Source: Blepharisma stoltei
Lineage: Eukaryota; Ciliophora; Heterotrichea; Heterotrichida; Blepharismidae
Assembly: GCA_914767885.1 (NCBI GenBank)
Contig: CAJZBQ010000037.1
Span: forward strand, 496,001-560,000
Reading direction: 5' to 3'
DNA: 64,000 nt
Numbering within the stretch: position 1 is the first letter of the stretch; every line of letters starts with the position of its first letter. The notes under the pieces were generated by a model, which was not told where the DNA came from, did no database searches, and saw nothing but the letters and a program-made list of their open reading frames with translations. The position numbers and the translations under genes are program-made. Positions 22,906 to 32,015 of the stretch are shown here, one piece after another.

Positions 22906-24259
22906 TTATATTATCTTACTATTTAATCTTTCTCGAAGCTCATGACAAAAGCTATTAAAATGATAAGCCATTTCTTCAGCGTCATTTGGAATTCGAGCAT
23001 TATTTGAATAAACTTGAATGGCTTGCTTTTGAGCTGAGTCAACTTCATCTAGAAGTCAACTCGAGATTATGTTAGGAATATATTCAGGATCTTCATGTGT
23101 ATTGAAATCAGGCACTATTACAATATGATCTAAAGCTGAAGTAAGCTTTCCTTGTAAATAATGTAAATTTGCTGCAGCCAAAGAATATATCCTTAAAATA
23201 TCTGACCATTTCATTGTTCCGTCTAGTCTAATTCCTTCTAAAGCATGCTTGAATTGCAAACGTATTTAAAGTTTCTACTTGATCACACTTTTCTCTCTGC
23301 AGGTGGGTTTTGCCCTGCTAAAAGGGTTTTGCCTACCTCAGTACCTGGCCTGGCATCCTGAAGAGAGCCAAGACAAAAGCGGTTGTAGCATAATCAGTGA
23401 AGGCTCAAATGGAGCAGGTGGTGAGCAAGTCCCAAACTTACGCACTCTAGCTCAAGCCGTCTGCGTGCCACCAGCAACAACCGAGAGAAGAATCTGAAAT
23501 CTGTATGATAGGAACCGTACAGCAAGTCCGTAAGTAGCTGAGACATAGCCGGTGACATATTAGGGTGAGTTTGATCGTTCTGAGCGGTATGCCGATCATT
23601 AATTCTGATCAGAAATTAACTATATATAACGATAATTATAACGATTATCCGTTCTGTCGTGAAGTCTTGCGGCTGGCATAAAGCAAATGCCACAAGCCAG
23701 GTCGAAAATCCCATTTATCTGCAGATTGGCAGAGCTCTTCGTTTTGATCCAAAAGGATTTTGTAAGCAGCTCCATTTTCAACTTGCAAGACCGGCCAAGT
23801 TTATAATGCCCTGTCTGTTCCCAAGTCCAAATCTCCAATAAGGAGGCCTTTTAGCTGAGAGATCCCCATTCATCTTGTCTTAAATCTCTCCTTTCGATCA
23901 TCCTGAGTAAGAGCTCAGCAACTTTCGCTTTTCTAGGCGACACAGAAGCAGTTCGGCAGGAATATAGCCTTGCCTCATTACTGGCTGAGCACTTTAAAAA
24001 AAAAAAAACAAACTGTATATTGCATCAAAGCCAGATGAACGGATCCTAACTTGCTTTAGGGCTACTGATTATAGCTGGGGCTGTCATTGCACCAATACCA
24101 TCTCGGTATACATATGGGCATCCCCACTAAAGGCCGGGCCATTTATCTCCAACCATTTTATATCTATTCTTAAGCATGCTTAATTTCACTGGCTTTTTGC
24201 TTTATGTCCATCAGTTTCTCAATCTGGCTTCCTCTTAAATCAATTGACTTGTCATCCAT
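22906..24259 (-). CDS. MED8: Mediator subunit MED8-like
   Basis: After removing 931 bp (insert plus one flank copy) the frame encodes 140 residues. The start is MDDKSIDLRGSQIEKL. The MED8 core follows: an amphipathic helix, then MKWSDILRIYSLAAANLHYL and a loop with HIVIVPDFN, parallel to the family's W-x-D-x-L, L-x-x-L and VxP pattern. It ends in a helix (HELRERLNSKII). MED8 belongs to the Mediator head and contacts TBP and RNA polymerase II. A TGA codes the Trp in IISSWLLDEV. Assignment rests on motif pattern and length, so moderately sure. Confidence 0.65.
23251..24171. mobile_element. 0.93-kb retroposon-like insert in MED8, no TA at the junction
   Basis: Flanked by AAGCATGCTT (23241-23250 and 24172-24181); with one mismatch the match extends outward to TTCTWAAGCATGCTT. 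Removal by this repeat gives EIKHALEGIRL in frame. The nearest TA pair (23239 and 24171) shifts the frame. The insert is GC-richer than its surroundings and carries no recognised coding frame. Confidence 0.7.
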
Positions 24260-24424
24260 TTAAACTTATGCTGTTTTCCATAAGCAATCTTATGAAATAA
24301 ACTCTTATGCTAATGGGGCTATTTAATGTAAATTACTATAATTATTTACAAATAAATAAAATTAAGAGTCATTTAATGCGCCAATAATGATGTTTATACT
24401 GTCATCAGGGTTTCTAAATATATT

Positions 24425-25024
24425 TTACATTTTTGTTTCTGCATAAAAATGGGTTACATCGCAATTGCTATCAATTCGTGATAGCTCAGGATCTTTAATA
24501 TCTTTTTCAGACTCCGGAGACGAGAGGACAGACTTTATTGAAATTTCATCGAATAAAGGACTCTGGATAAGCTTTCCTAGCTTTAAGCTAGCTTTTTGCT
24601 CATAGAAGTTGACTAGATAATTTAAGTGAGGCATCATTTTCGGAGAAGCAAACTCTACTTTAGGTTCGCAATAAGGCCTAAGCTTATCTTGATTGTAAAG
24701 TTCCCTTAAGGTTAAATTTCTGTTCTTTAATATGTCTCTATTAGTGCTTGATAAAGTAGTTCTATGAAAATTCGGTAAAAACTGCTTGATGTATTCTTTT
24801 CTTGATTGTTGAGGATTTAATTTGAAATCTGATCCAGTCCTTTTGAATTTGTATGCATCTTTCTCATTAATTACATCACTGCTTCGTTTAGATGGATAGC
24901 TTGACTTAATATAATAGTTGGATTTCATTGAAATTAGCCTATTTAACGGCAAAGATGGAACCGTTTCCTTTTTCTTTTCTTTGCAATTAAGAATAAGCCG
25001 CTTTTTCTTTGCATCTCCTTGCAT
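24425..25024 (-). CDS. Unknown Lys/Ser-rich protein, 199 residues
   Basis: A single open frame starting MQGDAKKKRL. Very basic N-terminal half with SYPSKRSSDVINEKDAYKF, then a less charged region with PHLNYLVNFYEQKASLKLGK. No recognised domain, no signal peptide. The low stop density over 600 bp and position between two real genes on the same strand support it. Confidence 0.6.
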   Translation of the reverse strand: MQGDAKKKRLILNCKEKKKETVPSLPLNRLISMKSNYYIKSSYPSKRSSDVINEKDAYKFKRTGSDFKLNPQQSRKEYIKQFLPNFHRTTLSSTNRDILKNRNLTLRELYNQDKLRPYCEPKVEFASPKMMPHLNYLVNFYEQKASLKLGKLIQSPLFDEISIKSVLSSPESEKDIKDPELSRIDSNCDVTHFYAETKM

Positions 25025-25137
25025 TTCTATTTAATTTATGATAAATGTATATGCCGGAAATGGATCCATTTTTAAAAAGTTAGGAATTTCCCAGAAATAA
25101 ATTTAAAATATCTACTAAACTAATGAAATTATAAAAT

Positions 25138-26244
25138 TTAATTTCCTTCAAATACACTGATAAAAGGAGTTTCCAGCTTAGACTCTGAAGGAATGATTGA
25201 ACTGAGCATGCTTTTTCTCTCAGGCTCTTCCAGCATTTTCCCTAGTACAAAATTGTGTTGTCCGAAATCATCCATCTTCACCTCTTCTTCCTCTTTGGTC
25301 AAGTTCCTCGGCACTATTTTATTTCTTTCCTCCAGCTCCTTTTTCTTCACATTAATTCCAGCCTTTTTAAGCATTTTTTCCAGATATTTGACAACATTAG
25401 TATCATCAATCATAAGCAAAGTTTCTTCGTAATTATCAGTGATATCGCACTTAATTACTTCAACTAGATATTCAAAAACCTCCAGGTAATCTTTATTCAC
25501 GTTCTTTTTGCTTCCAGCAGCAGCGACTTGAACAACACCTTCATGCCTTTTATTTCGTAAATTAAAATTAGCTCTGCATGTCTCATGTAGAAACTTGATC
25601 ATTGCGTAGTTTCCATTTCTTACAGCAATCATGGCACAGTTCTCTCCTGTATAGTCATCTTGGTAATCGATGTCGAGAAAGTGAGGAACAAATGCTTCAT
25701 CTTTAAAATAATTGTGAATGTAATTGATGACATTTATGTATCCTCGCTCGCATGCCAAGTGTATCGCAGTTTGCGGTTTTTTGATTGGCACATCAATGTA
25801 TGCAGCTCTTTGAAAATCAACAGTCATGCTGTCTTCTGTGGTATGGGGAAGTGAGTCTTTATGGGTTGCAAGATAATGTGGGAGATAGTAATTCAGCATT
25901 TCTACATAGCCTTGCTGGCAAAGGATATCTAGAGGATTGATCCCTTGCTTCTCAAAAAGTTTTTCCATTGTCCCAATATTTGCACCAAGCTTCTGATGAA
26001 GGTGCTTAAAGACGTCAATTTTCCCCAAAACAAGGGAATATCCTAAAGAATTGACCTCAACTTCTTTATATCGTGTGATTGGCTCATTTAATAAAGAAGA
26101 GTCATTGTCTGGGAGAGGTTTTTCTAAAGGGCGAATGATTTGCTGGATTGATTTCGTGTTACTTCTTTCGATTGACTCTTTGAGTTTGAGTTGAATCATC
26201 TCAGATTTAGAATTGTCTCTTAGCTCGCTCGAACAGCACCCCAT
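25138..26244 (-). CDS. Ankyrin-repeat protein with N-terminal lipidation signal
   Basis: One frame of 368 residues. MGCCSSE at the start is a textbook N-myristoylation (Gly2) and palmitoylation (Cys3/Cys4) signal, so the protein is probably tethered to membranes. Four or more ankyrin-type repeats occupy about residues 65-290 (NPLDILCQQGYVEMLNYYLP, QTAIHLACERGYINVINYIH, GENCAMIAVRNGNYAMIKFL). The C-terminus is charged (KKKELEERNK). Likely a membrane-bound scaffold; partners unknown. No IES or intron needed. Confidence 0.82.
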   Translation of the reverse strand: MGCCSSELRDNSKSEMIQLKLKESIERSNTKSIQQIIRPLEKPLPDNDSSLLNEPITRYKEVEVNSLGYSLVLGKIDVFKHLHQKLGANIGTMEKLFEKQGINPLDILCQQGYVEMLNYYLPHYLATHKDSLPHTTEDSMTVDFQRAAYIDVPIKKPQTAIHLACERGYINVINYIHNYFKDEAFVPHFLDIDYQDDYTGENCAMIAVRNGNYAMIKFLHETCRANFNLRNKRHEGVVQVAAAGSKKNVNKDYLEVFEYLVEVIKCDITDNYEETLLMIDDTNVVKYLEKMLKKAGINVKKKELEERNKIVPRNLTKEEEEVKMDDFGQHNFVLGKMLEEPERKSMLSSIIPSESKLETPFISVFEGN

Positions 26245-26441
26245 TCTATGATGTTATGACAATTAAGATGATAAATGCAGATTTTTAAAATGTTGTTGAA
26301 AAAAGAAGGGAAATTTTTGAGACGAATTTCTATCTATCAGGACAGTTTAAATTAATTTAGAGTTACTATATCATCCAAATAATCTATAATTACTCGATAA
26401 ATCAATTTAGTAATTATGGAATTACGATTGTATAGAAGAAG

Positions 26442-27056
26442 TTAATTGAATCGTTTTTGAACCTCATTAGCCCTTGACTGTGGTAAAGCTGTAATACATC
26501 TTGAGTTTTCACTATTCTCAAAAATTGACCTATTTTCTCCTCTTGACACGCTTCTAACCCTTTCATGAGAAATTTTTCCATTTAACAGCACATTATCTTT
26601 ATTCAAAATTTTTCGATATTTTCTTGATTCCTTAAACGCTTTTTCCCACTCTGATATTGAAAAATACGGCCTGATTCCAATCAATCTTTGAGCCAACTTT
26701 AAATTTTCGTCCTTTATCCTCCTTTGTTCTCTTTCCATAGCAGGCATCCTTATAGAGTGAGATCTTGCAGAATGATGCTCTTGTTTTGCACTTTGCTAAT
26801 TGTTGGTTACTTTGTTGAATGATGTAATTTCGATTAATTGGTTTAGTAGCTTATAATTTTCTGTCTGATGGCTTGAGCAAAAGCTTAAATTACTTGGAGA
26901 ACATCTTTTCTTTTTTTTGCGATGCAAAATCTGTTGAGGTGAAGATGAAGATCCCACACTTTTTGATGGGTTGCTTTTGATTTCTTTTAGCCGCTGCTTA
27001 TGCTTATATTGTGTGATAATTCATTCTCTTTTAGTTGCAATATTAAGATCATTCAT
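26442..27056 (-). CDS. CFAP97-domain (hemingway-like) ciliary protein
   Basis: A 15-nt intron (26796-26810) joins two exons into 199 residues, starting MNDLNIATKREW with TGA as Trp. The C-terminal half carries the CFAP97/Hmw pattern: a basic helix EREQRRIKDENLKLAQRLIG followed by RPYFSISEWEKAFKESRKY. Family members act in axoneme assembly. The N-terminal half is basic and Ser-rich. Without the intron the frame would begin at an internal Met and lose half the protein. Confidence 0.72.
26796..26810 (-). other. 15-nt intron in the CFAP97-domain gene
   Basis: GTAACCAACAATTAG on the minus strand. It contains the in-frame TAG that would otherwise separate the halves. Confidence 0.8.
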
Positions 27057-27246
27057 GATATAATAACCCAAGCAGCTTTTGTTATGATTACATAATAAAA
27101 AATTTAAATGCTAACTATCCTCATTTTTTTCCCTCATGTGCTTAAAGACTTGGTGTTAGAATTCAATAATTTCAGAGAGACTAAGCTCGTTTCAGTTTGA
27201 CCGTTTCAAGCTCAGCACTACTTTAGAATAACACAGCAAATTCTTG

Positions 27247-27295
27247 CTCCCCTCTCCGGAGTGAACAAAAACATTTTGTTCGCTAACGGAGGGCA
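27247..27295. repeat. Short family B-like hairpin, intergenic
   Basis: Reads CTCCCCTCTCCGGAGTGAAC then, after a short spacer, GTTCGCTAACGGAGGG: two family B ends brought together with almost no interior. A deletion relic or minimal MITE. Confidence 0.55.
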
Positions 27296-27326
27296 CCATA
27301 AGATATAGGGCTGAAGTCTATTTGAA

Positions 27327-27598
27327 ATGGAAATCCTAGATGTGTATAGAAAAGTTGCAAATTCTGAGTAAGGATGCATTGATGTGTTCGAAAGTGTATG
27401 CTCTGAAGGGCATAATGAAACTGAAGATCAAAATTTACCAATATTTAATGATTCAGAAAATAAACAAATCGCTTTAATCCTACAGAAGAAGCTAAAAATT
27501 ATAATGCAGAGCTGACTGAAGAAAATAAGGTCGAGTATTTTGAGAATGTATATTGGAAGATAGAGTTAGATGCTAATGATTTAGAAGAAATAGTTTAA
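27327..27598 (+). pseudogene. Possible broken small gene (about 90 codons)
   Basis: From ATG at 27327 a frame of coding character reads MEILDVYRKVANSE, then TAA, then GCIDVFESVCSEGHNETED. The second half (NPTEEAKNYNAELTEEN to DANDLEEIV-stop) is one base out of frame; an extra T in the TTT at about 27474 would join them. No short intron or TA excision I tried repairs both breaks. Decayed gene, sequence errors, or an unrecognised IES are all possible. Confidence 0.3.
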
Positions 27599-27620
27599 TA
27601 TAGATTATTTATTTTATAAA

Positions 27621-28743
27621 ATGAACGTATTAAAAAGGCCTCGAATTGACCAAGGGCTTCTTTACGACACAATTCAGCTTGCTCATATGAACACAAATAT
27701 AAAGGAATCACCTTTGTTTAACCACTACATCTGAACCCACGACATACATTCGCTAATTCCCCATTTTTAAGGCAAGCAAAAAATTGAAAATCGTATTTTG
27801 ATGAAATTAGCACTATTTTCAAGCCAGAAAAATTATTTTATTTAGAATTAACAATTATTATACGCTATATTCAGCTTTTTCTATTAAAATTTAACAGATT
27901 GCAATTTAAAGCATTAAACTTATAAAATTAATTAGATTTTTCTTTTGTGAGCGACCAAAAAAATCTCTCTTCATTCTTAAAGAGAAAGTAAGTAGAATCC
28001 CAGAGCCTGACTTAGATGAAGAAACCTCTTTATCAGCTCAAGGCCGCATGAAGATAAAACAGGCAAAATTTCAAGGAGAATCCTTTGACGAAATTCCTCC
28101 TCTGAAAATAATCCAGACAAAGTCTCAAATTACTCTTGATAAAACACACCCAAGCACAAAAAGAACGGAAACACTAGAAGCTTTAGAAAACTCTGAAATT
28201 GTAGCCCAGGATAAGCAACGGCATAATAAAAAGGAAAAAGTGATTGGGTTCACAGATACAATGAGGAACCATTTCGAGATCGTGGATAAGTTACTGAACC
28301 AGAAAAGGGAAGAAAGGATTATTAAAGAAAAAATTGATGAGCTGACAAGGAAATCTAAAAGTATGAAGCTACTTGATGTGAAGAAATATGAGAAGATTTA
28401 CCAAGATTTGTTTAATACAAATGATATTCTATCAAATGCTACTGCGAGGAAAAATTTAGATCTCATGAGTAATATAGTGAATGTTCATAAAGAAATAAGT
28501 CCAAAAGATCACCAGATTTCTACGTTTCCAGAGATTTCAAATTCGAGGAATGCATATAAGCAAAAGTCTGTTAAGGTATTTTAAATGTAGAAAAATGTTG
28601 GGGAAAATGGGTTTCTACCTTCAGAACGAATAAAAAATCTGAAACTCAAAGAAAAAGAAGCAAGAACAAATAGAAAGTATAATAGATTACCTTTCACTGT
28701 AAATCATAAGCAGCTTTATAGAGGAATTACTGATGAATTATAG
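27621..28743 (+). CDS. Unknown 290-residue protein
   Basis: Removing IES 27754-27988 and a 15-nt intron (28576-28590) leaves one frame from MNVLKRPRIDQGLLYD to RGITDELL-TAG. The middle is charged and helical (RNHFEIVDKLLNQKREERII), the C-terminus basic (LKLKEKEARTNRKYNRLPF). One TGA is read as Trp. No domain recognised. The IES join used (HSL-SRIPEPD) is in frame but other TAs exist nearby, so about ten residues around 45-55 are uncertain. Confidence 0.62.
27754..27988. other. IES, 235 bp
   Basis: TA at 27754-27755 and 27989-27990. The ends show weak inverted similarity (TAATTCCCCATTTTTAAGG against TACTTTCTCTTTAAGAATG). The right part holds the family B-like word GTGAGCGACC. Confidence 0.6.
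28576..28590 (+). other. 15-nt intron
   Basis: GTATTTTAAATGTAG. It carries both the TAA and TAG that would end the upstream frame; removal continues it for 50 more codons. Confidence 0.78.
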
Positions 28744-29972
28744 TAATTAGTTGCAAGTATTGAGAAATTAATTAATTTATGAACCATCGTTAAAAATCAG
28801 TTTGCAATAAGTTCTTATTTTAATATATAATATTTCCCCTATAATAAAACTATGATGATTAATGAGTGAAACCCGTTTTAGCTTCATAAACCTTTGATTT
28901 GGTAATCTAGATCGATTGGCTATTAAAGGAAAGTATATAAACCTATTTACTATGAATTACTTTATTAATATAAGACCTATAGGCAGAGAGAGCACGCAAT
29001 TTATTTTTAGATAGGAACAACGCAAAATTATATATGATAATATAGTTCGCAAGATATTAGATCGCTCTGAACTGGAGAAACCTGGCTATTACCAGAATTG
29101 ATCAGCTCACTGAGATTGATAAAGCATCTTTAGAAATCAGTAAATGCCTCATATGGTTGCAGAAATAAAATAGTGATGCTGACGGAAAGTGGACTCCGAG
29201 GCGACACCTCCTGATGGGGCAGTGGACCGGCGAGAGAGGTGGCGAAATGTGCCTTTAGGGCTTTAGTAGACTGTCTCAATGGTAAACTTGCCAAAACAGA
29301 GTATTTTGTTTCTGCCCGGTAGGTTTCCCCTGTCCCTGCCAGATAGGCTAGACAGGTTTTGACTACCACAATGTTTTTCATCATCGGGACCATCGGGTCG
29401 CTATCAAGGAGCGGTTCTGTCCAAGCCGAGCTAATCCCCTTGACAGATGGTTCAGGTCGGAAATTCAAAATGGCATCCCTGATGCCATTTTGGAGCAGAG
29501 ACGGGGCGGATGGTCAGCGCCTGCGGTAGCGCTTATGATCGGATACTTAATAATCTAATCTGATCATATAGGTGCATTTAACACATCCTTATGAATGCTA
29601 TTGAGCCATTCAATGCAACTAGGATCTATATAATTATTTTGAAAACCTTCAAAAAGTTTTGAGAGTTGAAAGTTAATTCAATTATGCTAGCTCTCCTCTT
29701 TGAGCGAGCGAAACCATTGGAAAAATTCCCTATTTTTTTGGGAAAAAAAAAACTCAACGATCATAGCATTTTTTAATATATATATTATAATAATGATAAC
29801 GGAACCTTTAACAAATTTAACTGAATTTCAAATTAGTTTGCATCCTTATATATAAACTTTAAAATTAAATAAATTTTATATTTTTAAATTTCGTAAAAAA
29901 AATTAGAATAAAATTTTAAAAAATCATTAATATAAAACATTTAAGTCCCCCTCCCTTATAATAAAAAATTGG
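28744..29972. other. 1.2-kb intergenic region with GC-rich insert and MITE fragment
   Basis: From 28744 to about 29100 it is AT-rich. From about 29150 to 29530 it is GC-rich, unlike its surroundings, and resembles the retroposon-like inserts in composition; I could not find its flanking repeats. From 29690 a partial family B end (GAGCGAGCGAAACCATTGG) appears. A possible right end, GTCCCCCTCCC, lies at about 29945. Confidence 0.5.
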
Positions 29973-30548
29973 ATGACTACTCAACAGCCAGTTGCCAAAA
30001 AACAGCCAAGAAATATCGTAGAGTTCAAAAAACTCAAGCTGAATGATACAGATTATCACGTAGGAGACACAGTTCAAATCAAAGAATACTATGACGACAG
30101 TGCTTATGGTACAATTGTGAAGATCTGGAAAGACACAAATAAACCTGATGCTTATGTGAAGCTTAGATGGTTTTACAAGCCAGCTGATGTTTTTCATGAA
30201 GATCACGATTTTATTTCCCGAGCAGAGCTGTTTGATAGTGACAATATTCAAGACATATGGGTTCAATCTCTATATGATAAAGTGACTGTGCTTTCTTTTG
30301 AGGATTATCATTGTTTGGATGAAGTAGATGACGATGTTTTCTTTTCAAGAGCAGTATATAATTATAAAGATGGCACAATTACTCCGCCAATTTCTGAATG
30401 GAAAAAGAACTGTATATGCAAGTCGATAATAAATCCAGATACTCTATATGTAGCTTGTGATAATTGCTGGGAATTATTCCATCCTCACTGTGTGGGAATT
30501 AGCCCTGATGATCCTGGAGAATGGTTTTGCAGAAATTGCAAACAATAG
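29973..30548 (+). CDS. BAH-PHD chromatin reader
   Basis: A 191-residue protein with a bromo-adjacent homology domain (about 25-140: YHVGDTVQIKE, AYVKLRWFYKPADV, EDYHCLDEVDDDVFFSRAVY) followed at once by a PHD finger with C4HC3 spacing (CICKS, CDNCWELFHPHC, WFCRNC). This compact pair is the architecture of plant EBS/SHL, which read methylated histone H3 tails. A nuclear, histone-binding role is inferred. No IES or intron. TAG stop. Confidence 0.9.
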   Translation: MTTQQPVAKKQPRNIVEFKKLKLNDTDYHVGDTVQIKEYYDDSAYGTIVKIWKDTNKPDAYVKLRWFYKPADVFHEDHDFISRAELFDSDNIQDIWVQSLYDKVTVLSFEDYHCLDEVDDDVFFSRAVYNYKDGTITPPISEWKKNCICKSIINPDTLYVACDNCWELFHPHCVGISPDDPGEWFCRNCKQ

Positions 30549-32015
30549 AGACTATAGATGATCTTCAATAATATAATTTAACCTTTGTCCAAAATAAAAT
30601 TAAATTGCGAAATTAAGACAGATTTTATATTATTGGAAAATAAAACTATTGAAAAATGATAAATACTTTCCGGCTTCATGCCAAATGGCAGCATGCTTTT
30701 GATAGTGTAAATTTCATTGAAGTACATTTGATAGAAAATTTTTAAATAGTGTGGTATTTGGTTGAAATTTAACTTTTATTTGGTCAAATGTCTTGCTATC
30801 AAAAAGTTCAACAATTTTCGACCAAAATATACTTGGGTGAATATACGCTATCAAAAGCGAATGATCATTGGGCCCTGCATCCATACTTTCTTACATATTT
30901 AAGCACTTAATTATCATCAGCTTTTATCAATAAGTATAATTTCTAAAAATTTAATTTCTTAAATTTTGACATAAGATTTAATTTAGTTTTTAAAATTAAT
31001 TCTTATAAAATTGCTTTGCTCTAACTCCTTATTTTTTAATTTGAATAAAATATCAATAAATGAAAAATTTTATAGGTGAAATTAAGAATTTCTATATAAA
31101 TATCTTTGAAACAATTTAATGAGAGAGCGCAAGTAGAATTTTATTTAAACATTGCTATCCTGAATTGATGAATTTTATGAAATAATTCTTTATACAATTA
31201 AATTAAAACTCAAAATTGTTTTTAAACTTATAATCATATTTTCAACAACAAAAAAAAATTAATCCCTTAAGTTTGAACAGATTTTTCGTTCCAATTAAAA
31301 TGGTGGTAAGTAATTTCTTTTGGATAATACATAGTTAAGTCATTTTTTTAAGATCATGAACTTGTGCTAATTATAAATAATATTTTCTCTCATAAAAATT
31401 TATTATTCCTTACATTTAAAAATCAAAATACATTTTTTTTAATAATCTCCCTCTTCTCGAGGAAACTAGTGAATTTATTTTCCTTATTGCTTAATAATTT
31501 AAAAGATCGTTATATTTCAGATTTAAATTATTTATTTAGCATAAAAAACAATAAAAAACTTATAATTATTTCAATTTCTAAATGCTCAATATAAATAGAG
31601 TTTATGGGACTATCATATCTATTAAATTTATTAAAACATGGAAAAATATATGGCTTTCATAATTTTAGAAGATTGATTTAAGCTGAATAAGAAAATAGTT
31701 TAAAGATCAATTATGATTGGGAAGACATAATTTCACAATCTCACTTTCCCCAGTAATAAACAAGTCTTTTATTCGTGGGGGATTTTAGCACAAAGTTTTC
31801 AAATAGTAAATTTTATATGAATAAATCTAAATTCGCTTATTATTGGGGTTTTCAGATAAAATGCGAAAATGCAAATTTTGCGCATTATCTCCAATGATAG
31901 CAAATTTCTATTTTGTATATAAAATTTAATATTTAAAATTTTTAAAACCCCAATCAGCAAGAATTTACTTATCTGAGGGGAAGTCAGTGATTCTACTTTA
32001 GCAATAATAAATAAG
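30549..32015. other. 1.47-kb AT-rich intergenic region with degraded MITE A
   Basis: At about 31010-31310 the sequence shares words and order with family A interiors (for example TTATAGGTGAAA followed by CAATTTAATGA and AATTAAAACTC) and ends GTTCCAATTAAAATGG, a decayed family A end. Around 31748-31985 is another candidate with TTTCCCCAGTAATAA and TTATCTGAGGGGAAG ends. No coding or RNA gene seen. Confidence 0.5.

Noticed and set aside
29130-29468. 112-residue minus-strand frame in the GC-rich intergenic segment
   Set aside because: GC-rich DNA lacks stops by chance. No motif, atypical composition, and the segment looks like a retroposon.
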